This document shows positions 11,385-64,000 of a DNA stretch of 64,000 nucleotides, piece by piece. The notes beneath the pieces are model-generated. The model made no database searches, was not told the DNA's origin, and was given only the letters and a program-made list of their open reading frames with translations. A program made the position numbers and the translations under genes. Where the stretch lies: contig CP154954.1 in assembly GCA_039621445.1 (NCBI GenBank), positions 75,032,634 to 75,096,633 of the forward strand. Reading direction: 5' to 3'. Position 1 is the first letter of the stretch, and every line of letters starts with the position of its first letter. Origin of the DNA: Euglena gracilis (lineage: Eukaryota > Euglenida > Euglenophyceae > Euglenales).

Positions 11385-11560
11385 AGCTCAGCGACCCCCC
11401 CCTGGACCCCGACTTCGGGTGTCCAAATAATAAACCGGGGGGGTTTATTATTTGGGGGGGGGGGTTAGATATTTTCAGAACCAAACCATCTCGACAATGA
11501 CTTAAACCCCCCCCCAAATATAAGAAACGGGTTTCTTATATTTGGGGGGGGGTTTAGGCG
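11385..11560. repeat. Two adjacent palindromes with poly-G/C arms
   Basis: 11415-11465 is a palindrome CCAAATAATAAACC / GGTTTATTATTTGG, and 11505-11552 is a palindrome CCAAATATAAGAAAC / GTTTCTTATATTTGG. Both are bordered by poly-C or poly-G runs. The first belongs to the family at 9574. The second is a variant with a different core but the same layout. Confidence 0.6.
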
Positions 11561-12453
11561 GCGCAAATTGCCCACGAAAAATTTGACTGAAATGCCATCC
11601 GGAAACCCAGAAAAATGGCAAAAAAATTTGACGTTTGTTACGACGGAAAAGCGGAAAAAAAACTGCTTCGGTGGATTTTAATTTTATTTTTAGCAAAAAA
11701 CATACAGAAAAATAAAAAAACATACAGTAAAATATTCCGTAAAGTATAGATTTATGGGCAATCGACGAACTACAGCGACTGTCTTGGAAACAGACAGATG
11801 AACTATAGAAATAATATATGTGCAAATGGTTGTGTACAACTGACGCATAAATACAACAACAAAAAATAAAATGAGAGACACAATGAAGCGGAATACCGCT
11901 TCGTCGATGCAGATAATCGTGGTATTACATAAAACAGAGTCAAATCAAAACTAACAGAAACACAAGTTCAATTTACACTGTGCATAATGAAAAAAAGAGG
12001 AGAGACCACGTTCTGTCTTTGTGATCAACTCTACCTCACACCGACGTTAGCCACCGTCGGTGTGTGTGTCGGCTTCTCCCGCCTTGCACTGCTGCATACA
12101 AAATGAATTTGGACCTAGAATGGACCCATAACTCAAATTTGAGGTTCATGGTGCGCTTGGCAGTTTAGCGGTTGAGTAGTGTGCGGGACAAATGTGTAGG
12201 TCCATGAAAAGCAGTTACAGTAGGATAATGAAGCGGTTTCCCGCTTGCTATGCAAATATTTGACAATATTTGACACCAGATTGTAAACAAATAGGGGAGA
12301 GGCTGGACCGGGTCCATTTCACTTCCCCGCACCTCTGAACGATGCCCAGTCGTCAGAGGTTCGGTTGCGGCTTTTGCTGGACCGGGCAGGCGATCGTACA
12401 ATCCAGGCTCCCCGTTGTTCTACGTACATAAAAAAAACTTTACTTAATACATA
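11561..12453. other. AT-rich DNA with hairpin; no gene
   Basis: No gene is recognised. The stretch holds a perfect stem-loop at 12037-12064 (10-bp arms CACACCGACG / CGTCGGTGTG, 8-nt loop) and two GAAGCGG-nnnn-CCGCTT palindromes at about 11884 and 12229. Confidence 0.45.
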
Positions 12454-12590
12454 CCTCCCCCCCCCTTGTCTAAGCACCGGAAAATATGGGTAAGAACGGG
12501 GGGGGTGATTATTTTGCCAAAATATGGGTAGGGAAATATCTCAAAAATTTCGAAATTTCTGCAACTTCTGAGACCTGATTTGGTGAGGTA
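12454..12590. repeat. Partial copy of the CCTTGTCTAAGCACC element
   Basis: It begins with CCTCCCCCCCCCTTGTCTAAGCACC-like sequence after a TA, as at 8528. It continues with the GATGGGTGAGAACC-like block and the GAAATTTCTGCAACTTC segment seen in reverse at 8760-8800. It runs straight into the next repeat family, so it is truncated or interrupted. Confidence 0.55.
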
Positions 12591-12599
12591 AACCCGACC

Positions 12600-13932
12600 C
12601 CCCACTTATAACCCCCTCCCATCCCTTACCCCCCCCCACTTATAACCCCCCCCCCTCGGGCCCAACCACTAAACCGTGACTTATACCGCCTTCGATACAA
12701 CACATCCGCTGAGTTCATCGAGTCCATGAGAATCCTTTACCCCCCCCCCCCCCACTTATAACCCCCCCCCTCGGGCCCAACCACTAAACCGTGACTTATA
12801 CCGCCTTCGATACAACACATCCGCTGAGTTCATCGAGTCCATGAGAAGCCCTCCACGGAAGGTGACCGTGGTGGATTTTTTACATCCGCTGCATTCTGAC
12901 CCTCATGATTGTTTTACAACCGGAAATATCCTACATGAATCGGAAAACCGCTTCACCTACGACTTTAATCGCGATTTTGTTGATTCATACCAAGTATTGT
13001 GACCACAAAGTACTCAATCTCTGCAACCCCGGGCCCGTCGGAGGCCATGGAGGTGGGGACTGCCCACCCCTGCCACACAGCGTCCGCGGTTCCACCCCAC
13101 CGAGGGTCTACTTTTTGCTTTCAATCTGTCACAATTAGCGGAAATCCGCTTGGATCTGAAGCTGCACAGGAGGGTAGCGACAGTGATCACCCAGGCAGTC
13201 GGGATCGTCAGGCCGGACGGCGACCAGTTTCATAGCAGATGGTAGCTTTCTGGTGTCCTACTAACACTGTACGGGGCAGCTAGAGAAAACTGGGAAGACA
13301 GTGTGTATACCGAGATCAAGATACTCCGAAGTGCCGGTGCAACCACAGTCCAAGGGCAGTCCACGGGGTAGGGTAGTGACTGTGATGACGGCAGGCAGTC
13401 AAGCAGCTGTGAGTAGTGTCAGTGATCACGCACGCGGTTGCTTCCAAAAATAAGAGGCATTTATTTTCAAATAAAATCATGAAGCATTTTTCCGCTTACA
13501 TTAAAAAATGCATGAAAAATACCAAAATCCACCCTTACGCTTTTGTCTCCCGAAATTTTTACTCGACGTAAACTGGCAGTTGTACCACCAAACACATCAA
13601 TTCATGGTAAATTCCCAGGTAACCGTGATTTGGGAAAAATTTTACCTTATATCGCGCTCCGGATGATCAGCTGACCAACGTGGACCGAAGGCGAAAATAG
13701 TCCACTGCAACTCGTGCACGTATCTCAGGGAAAAATTTGACTGCAAAAAAAAATCCAGCGCTTCGCAACGAAAAGGAAAAATTCCCCTAACTTTGGAGGT
13801 CCACTGTTGAACTCGCACACATTTGGATGCAGAAATCAACAATAACCCCCCCCCCTCTTATAACCCCCCAGGGTTATAGGATCCTGTTTAGTGGTTAGCC
13901 CTGAGGGGGGGGGGGTTATAAGTGGGGGAGTT
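12600..13932. mobile_element. Inverted-repeat element, CACTTATAACCCC family, with duplicated left end
   Basis: The left end reads CACTTATAACCCCCC, then CTCGGGCCCAACCACTAAAC. The right end (13876-13932) reads GTTTAGTGGTTAGCCCTGAG, then poly-G and GGGTTATAAGTG, a clear inverted match. A unit of about 118 bp at the left end occurs twice in tandem (about 12630 and 12748), including GTGACTTATACCGCCTTCGA. The interior holds further GAAGCGG-type palindromes (about 12936, 13137, 13482) and, at 13730-13850, a fragment shared with 8640-8760. No transposase is recognised. Confidence 0.6.
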
Positions 13933-15876
13933 ACAGCCTGCAACACAGCTCAAAAAATAAGCACTTTCGGAGTCTCTTCTTGTGTTCCCTTTCAAAGGGA
14001 GTTGTTCTCCATTCTGTTGCCGAATCAAATACCCCGCCACTAAATATTTGGCTGTGTCTAAAGCAGAGGGTTCTATATATTGACGGAGTTTTACATGGTA
14101 AAAATGTGAAACAATGGACATAAATAAAAAAAAATGTTTTTCAAGGTACCAAAAATATACAAAAATCTTAAAATCTCAAAGAAACGCGCTCTTAAGTCGG
14201 ACCCAAAACGAGCAGAATAAATTAGGGGAATGAAATTCATTGATGTCCAGTCTTGTGCGGCAATTTGAACCTGCGTTTGCACACTTTGGTTTAGGATACC
14301 GACTATTTATGTTAGAGCAGCATGGAACATACGGCGTCAGCTGCTCGTCGTAACTGGCTGCACTGCAACGAAATGGGCATCGTCCAGCGCCAAAGGAAAT
14401 GGTGGGGGAGAAGTGCAACAGGGCCGTAACACGGGCGAGGCAGACGCTGAACATACATGTGGCAGACAAGCTGCGGGGATGCCTGAACATACGCGTGGCG
14501 TGGTCGGTTGCCACATGACCCCAACCAGCCGAGAGCTCCCCCCCCAAAAGCGTACACAGAGAGGGAGGATTCACTTTTTTTCCTTGGGGATGGTTCGGAC
14601 CCCTGTGTGAATAACTACCCCCCCCCCCCCCCCCGGGTCATTGGCCCAGGCCATGTTGGCTCCAACGTGCCGGGGGGGGGGGACTTCGGGAGGTGGGGGG
14701 CATTGCTGACCCCAACCAGGCTTCTTTTTAACAACCCACCATGGGGGGGTGCCTGAATTTATGGGCAGGCACACCCACCGGGGGGGGGGGGTCGGTTCTG
14801 GACCCCGATGCCTGGCGGCCCAGCCAATTGACCTTGGAAATGGCCATTTTCGTCCCCGCCGCCTTCGGCGCCGTGGGGTGTGCCACAACGCTACCCAACC
14901 CAAAAACCCTGCCCCCCAGGGGGGGGGGACGAAAGTGCCCCACCCCCCCTGCCTGCCCACAGCACCCAGCCCTGCGCACTTCCCTAAAATAAGCCTGACC
15001 CCAAGTACGAAGGGGGACACAGGCCGCCAAGCCAAAATGCCTCAAAAAGAGGGGGGTCCATGTCGGCCTCGACGGGCTGGGGGGCTAGCTTTTGGGGATC
15101 TATGCCAACAGCCCGGGGGGCCAATGAGCCGGGGGGGGGGCAATGAGCAGGGGGGGGGGGGGGGGGGGAGGGGAGAGGGGACGCCTCATTTAGGAATGAC
15201 CAAAATGACTGGCACAGTGCCCACCCTATTTCAGCCAAAAATGCCGGTTTGGGCAGTCTGTCAAAAATAAAATTATCAGGGTGCTGTTTCTCAAAGATTG
15301 AGGATTGCAGCTTAAATACCCGCCTCAAGAAAGTTTGCAGTGTTTTTGGGTGCAAATTTCGAGGTTGAAATCCGATCCGCCCAGTCAAACCCGCGCTTTG
15401 CGCCCAGTCGGGACTTTGGACATGCCAAGGATTGGGTCGGGGATGACTTTTCAAGCGGAAACTTCACCCGCCCAATAAAAATTGTGCATCAATTAATCAT
15501 AAAAATTTTGCAGCGGCTGGCAGTCGGCGGAGGCATTCCCCGGCCGCGGGCATGCGCAGGTCAATGGTGGGTAGCGCTGCCAGGGGGTGGCGTAGCGTGG
15601 GGAGGGGACCTCAAGGGGACCTCAAGGGAGGGTCTCCACAAGGACCGCAGTGCGGGGCATATGGCTTACACGGGGCACGTCGCCGGGCAGCAATGCCAAA
15701 AGGGCCAAAAATAATCCAAAAAAAAGGATGTTTCTGTCACCGTCCGAGAGAGGGTGGAACACCTGACTTTCCTTGAGGGTGGTTTGCACTGTTCTTTTTG
15801 GAACAAAATGCTTCCTTTCTACAGATTGATGAGAAAAAAGGCTTGCCATCTGCGAAAACAAAAAAATCAACACATA
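13933..15876. other. No recognised gene; poly-G/C tracts
   Basis: I recognise no gene. The stretch contains many G or C runs of 8-20 bases (for example 14619-14636 and 15133-15175) and a CAGGCTTCTTTTTAAC sequence near 14717 that matches one end of the element at 54731. Open frames on both strands are proline- or glycine-rich because of these runs. Confidence 0.45.
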
Positions 15877-17200
15877 CCCCCCCTCCCTTTGTCCAACGAC
15901 CATTTACCTGCAACCTATGACCAGGAGGGGTGGTCGTACGCCCCCATCACCTGCAACCTGTGACCGGGGGGTGGTCATTATAAAGGGGGCAAAGGCTCAC
16001 GCACAGCGAAAAGCGGGAGAAAAATCATAAAGGAGGTAAGCCCAAACGCAGCGGCTGCTCCTGAGGGGGTGTCATGAACGACAGCGCCAGAGCCAGATCC
16101 AGGGGGGGGGATTACGCGGTCTGGCAGGCGGGGAAAAATGCGGAAATTATGCGGGAAAATGCGGAAATTATGCGGAAATTATGCGGGAAAAAAATGCGGC
16201 AATTATGCGGAAAAATGCGGAAAATGCGGAAAATATGCCGAAATTCTGTGGAGGTCCCAGGTCACATGGAGAGGACAGATATATTTCTACCTCACAATAT
16301 GCAGGGTCCCGATGCTATTTGATTTCCATCGCCGATGCCCAAGCTTGCCAGAAGTCACCAAAATGCAATGGAAAACCAAAGCACAATAAAAATGTTCAGC
16401 GGCGGTATGTCCGTTGTTCAAAAGACACGGACGCAAATAAACAGGTCAGAGGGAGGTGAAACGTAAGTTGACCTGAAACGTAAAAAATTCACAAAAAATG
16501 CGGAAATTATGCGGAAAAATGTGGAAATTATGCGAAAAAATGCGGTAATTATGCGGAAAAATGCGGAAAATGCGGGATAAGGCGGAAATTATGCGGAAAA
16601 ATGCAGGAAAATGCGGAAAAATGCGGAAAAAATGCGGTCAAATGCGAATATGTGGAAAAATGCGGAAAATTTACAAAAAAATGCGGAAAATATGCGGAAA
16701 AATGCAGAAAAATGCGGAATAATGCGGAAATGCGGAAAAATGCGGAATAATGCGGACCGCATAATTCCCCCCCCCTGCAGATCCCAAAAAGGTGGTGCTG
16801 TTTGCAAAAGCAACACGTGGAATTTGGGGTTTGGCACACGTTTTCAACGGGAACCTTTACCTCACAAAGGATCTGATCGATGGGATTTTATCCCGAAAAT
16901 TGTTGTATCACCGGAAGAAAGGCTTCTATACCGTGCCCGCGGAATAGTGCCTGCCCCGCACCCCTTCGGTGTAGCATTTGCACAGCAGCCTTCTGACGTT
17001 GCCGGGGGGGCGGAACATAGCAGAAAAAATCCTGTAGCGGGGGAGGTGGGAAATCTACCGCTTGGTAGAACCATCAAAATTTTTTTTTGCAACCTGCAAC
17101 CTATGACCAGGGGGGTGGTCGTACGCCCCCCATTACCTGCAACCTGTGACCGGGGGGTGGTCATTTTAAGGGGTGGTCGTTGGACAAAGGGGAGGGGGGG
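15877..17200. mobile_element. TA-flanked inverted-repeat element carrying a nested insertion
   Basis: The ends are CCCCCTCCCTTTGTCCAACG and its complement CGTTGGACAAAGGGGAGGGG, about 26 bp in all. Each is flanked by TA (15875-15876 and 17201-17202), the target duplication typical of Tc1/mariner-type and related elements. Sub-terminal phrases CCTGCAACCT(A/G)TGACC occur twice at each end (about 15908-15965 and 17093-17155) and link it to the short element at 30220. A different element (16101-16776) sits inside it. No transposase frame is visible. Confidence 0.75.
16101..16776. mobile_element. Short hAT-like element with ATGCGGAAAA arrays
   Basis: The termini AGGGGGGGGGATTACGCGGTC and its counterpart GACCGCATAATTCCCCCC are inverted. 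The flanks CCAGATCC (left) and GCAGATCC (right) resemble an 8-bp target duplication with one mismatch. The sub-terminal regions are arrays of ATGCGGAAAA units. The middle matches the larger element at 23531-24827 but lacks its transposase-bearing segment. It is therefore a deletion derivative that would need a transposase supplied elsewhere. Confidence 0.8.
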
Positions 17201-19784
17201 TAAAAAGATCAAAAATACAAAAATGCATATCGTGTGGTTGGGTTGGCATTTGGGCGGATTGACAAATTAGGGGAGAAAAGGGAGGTGTAGCATCTGCTTT
17301 CCCATTTCTGGAAGTGGTTTAGGGACCCTTGAGGGCATCTTGGACCCCTCTCAAAATCTCGACTCTTCGTCTCTGGCGCTTCGCACCATTTCCATCCAAA
17401 CTTTGCCTGAGGATTATTGACCTTTTTGAGCCCCAAAGATCTCCATGCCGTGTGGGTGACAAATTGGGTGGAACGGTGACGGGTGATAACTGCCCGGGCT
17501 GCGACACCTGCAGGGGGGGGGGCATACACCCATTGATCATACTGGTGTCACAACGTTCTTTGAATAGGCGCATCCCGGCACCGTGCATGCCCAGCGCTGT
17601 GGACGTTCATGCTGCTGGGCCGCAACGCAAACCGCATCATTATTGGCTGGCGCTCTGTAGCGCGAACGGCTTGGCTTGCAGCTCAAGCACAGGGGGAGCC
17701 TAACTGGGAGAGGGCAGCAGGCACCTCTTCCGGCACCTTTGGAGCTGGTGTTGCGCGTCCCAAAACGACACACGCTGTTAAAAACGAAATGCAACTAAGA
17801 TGGCTGTTTGGGTATATCCCTTGTCCTGGCCCAGCCTGTGCATCCAGAGGGAAAAACTCCCGAAATGTAGTGGTGTTATTTTCTGAACATTTTACGCTTT
17901 TGGACATTTAATGCCGAAAAAACTCTCTTGAAATTTGTGAGTCCTAGGCCAATGGAAATTGACCTTGAATTATATCTCCCTCCTGGCAGTTTTACAGGCT
18001 CCCGGTAATTTTTTTGGGCGGGAGAAAATTTTGCGCAGTGGAAGGTTTGTACGGCATCCACTCCTCCTGGGGTACTTCACAATTCCGCTGACTTGTTGAA
18101 AATATATTCCTTCTGATGTGCAAATGAATTAAGGGGGAAAAAACAGAGGGAGAGCATGGGCAGGTGTCCATGCTAATCAGCCGACCGGTTTTACGGGTTT
18201 TGTGCAGTCGTGCATCTCTTCAAAATTCCCCCTTGCACAACGACCACTGTTCGATTCTGAAGAGGGAGGGGTCGTTAGACAAGGGGGTTGACCCCAAGTT
18301 GGCAAAAAAACTGGCAACAGGTGTGGGGGCATGCCCATTTTGGGCATTTTGGCATTTTTTGGCCACCTTGGGCCATCTTTGTTCATCTGGCCATTTTTGG
18401 CCATTTTCGTGCATCTTTGACCATTTTTGGCCATTTTTGGACAGGTCAACGGTTGGAACCTTTTGGCCGTTTGCCACTCTCGCACACTGACATTAATTTT
18501 AGCCATTTGGGCAATTGATAACCATTTCTTGGGAGCCTGTGGCCTTTTTTTGTGCAGTTGTTTGACATTTTCAGAAACTTCATGATGGTCATCCAAACAA
18601 ATTACAAAAAAAATTGCTGCTGTGAAACATGCAATGCTCGAAAGCTAAATTAAATTAAAAGGCCAAATAAAATGAATTGGGCAAATTAAAATTAAGTTGA
18701 AAAAACAACCAACAATTTTTCCCATGCATGTTGAAACAAAAAAGATCGCATCTGACCGGGGGGGTTGGCCGGTTGTTGGACAAGGGGGGCGGGGGGTGAG
18801 ATAAACATTTTTTGTCAATCACAATATTTAGTAGCAAGGTCCTTGTTGGAGACCACTGGAGGCTGGTGGCAGATTTCAATAGCTGACTTTGTCACCCACA
18901 AATTGCTCACAAGAAGCCTGGACAGGGCCACCGAAACATACAGCAAAGGGGCTGGACGGGCTGGCACCTCATTTCTGCCGAGGCAAACATGAGGCGGTCT
19001 TTGCTTTCAATCTGATTTAGTTCTGGGCACCAATCACCAAATCAGCCACACTGAGCCAGGTGAGGGGACCAGCCGGAACCCCCCAAGGAGGGACAACGCT
19101 CACCAAATGATTGATAAGGCTCTGCCATCGGAAACAAAAACAGCGTGATATTTTTTGCGGAAAAATCCGGACGTGGTCGTGGAAACTGTCAAAAACCAAT
19201 ACCGGACTGATTTTGTGGGCTGATAAACCAATAACTCATGTTTTTGAGGGCTGAAGCACACCTTTGCAGTCCATTTTCCATCTTTCATTTCCATCGAAAA
19301 ATATTGAATGGTCATTCGGGGGGCAATTTTTATGAATTGGGTGCTAGGAACGACATTTTGGTGGCTAATTTGTCTCAGAAAACCTCAGGAAGAGAAGAGG
19401 AGAGGAGATTACCATTACTTGATCAGATGTGGGAGGAGCGGGAATCAAAAGAAACCTCGCACAAACACAGCCCATAAAAGGCATTGTGTCCCCATTCAAA
19501 GGAAAAACTGGACCATGAGGCACCATCTTGAGCACAGGAGAATCACATAGAAGACAAAATTATCAGGGTGGACACCAGACACACAGCCCCCAGCCACTAA
19601 ATGCGTCAGGGCAGGGCTATGCCAGAGCAAAAGACAACATGCTTAATGGGGGGGGGAACCTCACAGTGTGGACACAACCAGGGAATGTTGGCGGCCAGAA
19701 GGTTGGGCGCGGACCACTGCCTGCTGGTCACTCACACGAGGAGCGCCCAAATCCAAGATCTTTTCAATCTCAGGGGGAAAATGG
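17201..19784. other. No recognised gene
   Basis: Mixed DNA. 18268-18310 and 18764-18800 carry GTTGGACAAGGGGG-type ends like those of the TA-flanked elements, without partners I could find. 18340-18450 contains irregular GGCCATTTTTGG units. The open frames at 17209-17800 on both strands have no family signature. Confidence 0.4.
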
Positions 19785-19836
19785 TATGCATGCATGCATG
19801 CATGTATGTATGTATGCATGTATGTATGTATGTATG

Positions 19837-19870
<34 letters not shown>

Positions 19871-20208
19871 TGTATGTATGTATGTATGTATGTATGTATG
19901 TATGTATGTATGTATGTATGTATGTATGTATGTATGTATGCATGTATGTATGTATGTATGTATGTACGTATGTTTGCATGCATGCATGTATGTATGCATG
20001 TATGTATGTATGTATGTATGTATGTATGTATGTATGTATGTATGTATGTATGTATGTATGTATGTATGTATGTATGTATGTATGTATGCATGCATGTATG
20101 TACGTACGTACGTATGTATGTATGTATGTATGTATGGTATGTATGTATGTATGTATGTACGTACGTACGTACGTACGTACGTACGTACGTATGTATGTAT
20201 GTATGTAT
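19785..20208. repeat. (ATGT)n microsatellite, about 0.42 kb, with ACGT-variant runs
   Basis: Nearly pure tetranucleotide repeat with short GCAT and ACGT interruptions. Because 4 and 3 share no factor, all frames remain open and give artificial Met-Tyr-Val-Cys or His-Thr-Tyr-Ile proteins. It lies about 190 bp beyond the stop codon of the large minus-strand gene. Confidence 0.97.
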
Positions 20209-20401
20209 GTGTCTGCGTGTGTATACACAATGCGCATGTACATATGCATATGTATATATTTGTTGGCATATTTCCGCATGAACGTAGAAACATGCTTCAC
20301 ATAATGAACAACACATGTGCAAATATGCACCTGACATATGAAATATGTGAGATTTGCGTGTCAAAAAAACATCCATTCATTCTACTGTTCATTTCCAAAA
20401 T

Positions 20402-63636
<43,235 letters not shown>

Positions 63637-64000
63637 CATTGTTTGTTGTCTATGTAGAAATGGCGGGTGTGCTGCAATGTATCTCCTTGTTTGTTGACTT
63701 TTAACAAATTTGTATCCCCCAGCGATCCCCCCCCCCCCGGGCACGGGGGGAGGGGTTCCAACCCATGGCCGCTTTTCGAGATGTTTTGCCACCGACAATC
63801 ATCTTGCCCCTTAAAAAAAACACGCAGTTTTTCAGAATGGTGTCGTTTTTCACCATCCCACGAGGCGCAAGTGGCCAAGCCTCAGGAAATCTCTAGCCGG
63901 GGGACCCCCTTAGATGCACTTTGGCTTCTGTCTGGTTTAAGGCCTGGCGCTGCATTCCGCTTCTGGACCTTTCTTCGGAGCAACTCCCAATAATTGTCCG
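63637..64000. other. Right edge; upstream exons of the gene lie beyond
   Basis: I see no exon here. The N-terminal part of PstS-like domain 1 (the first strand and helix with G-A-G/S-G-x-x motifs) must lie farther right, so the gene is cut by the window. A plus-strand frame at 63667-63993 has no family signature. Confidence 0.4.

Overview
The window looks like nuclear DNA of a eukaryote with large, transposon-filled introns. There is no bacterial operon structure. Most long open frames are read-throughs of microsatellites or shadows of repeats. Short GC-rich coding blocks are separated by kilobases of AT-rich or poly-G/poly-C DNA, and several of their edges fit GT-AG introns. A DIRS-like tyrosine-recombinase retrotransposon, hAT-like and TA-flanked inverted-repeat elements and many simple repeats fill the rest. 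A protist or alga is the best guess. The class III cyclase gene with a PstS-like ectodomain makes me lean to an alga, but the sequence does not settle this.

Layout. 1-1240: nothing recognised. 1247-2215: 5' part of a DIRS-like reverse transcriptase, decayed. 2652-7102: a more complete DIRS-like element (+ strand) with about 100-bp inverted terminal repeats, gag-like, RT/RNase H and tyrosine recombinase regions, all with stops or frameshifts. 7.1-20.2 kb: gene-poor, packed with inverted-repeat elements (8528-8920, 9574-9914, 12.6-13.9 kb, 15877-17200 with a second element nested at 16101-16776), a 160-bp tandem repeat and a 0.43-kb ATGT microsatellite. 20402-63636: one very large minus-strand gene, cut at its 5' end by the right edge of the window.

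The large gene is the main content. Read right to left its exons encode two tandem periplasmic-binding-protein domains of the PstS type (63.6-55.1 kb and 54.2-40.9 kb), a single transmembrane segment (36.8 kb), a cytosolic helical linker (34.5-33.5 kb), a class III nucleotide cyclase domain (28.4 and 27.1 kb) and a C-terminal tail ending in TGA at 20402. This is the plan of a single-pass receptor cyclase whose outer part is related to a phosphate-binding protein. The ligand-loop residues differ from typical PstS, so the ligand is unknown. Its introns hold most of the mobile elements: a hAT element with a transposase remnant (23531-24827), related short elements (20656-21382, 41190-41617), TA-flanked elements (30220-30476, 37466-37587, 44371-44603, 55996-57014), a palindrome-rich element (37.82-40.21 kb) and hAT-like elements (54731-55005, 57512-57907).

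Limits. Exon ends are from reading by eye. Some junctions are clean GT-AG, others could not be closed. The exon carrying the first metal-binding Asp of the cyclase was not found. No database search or transcript was available.
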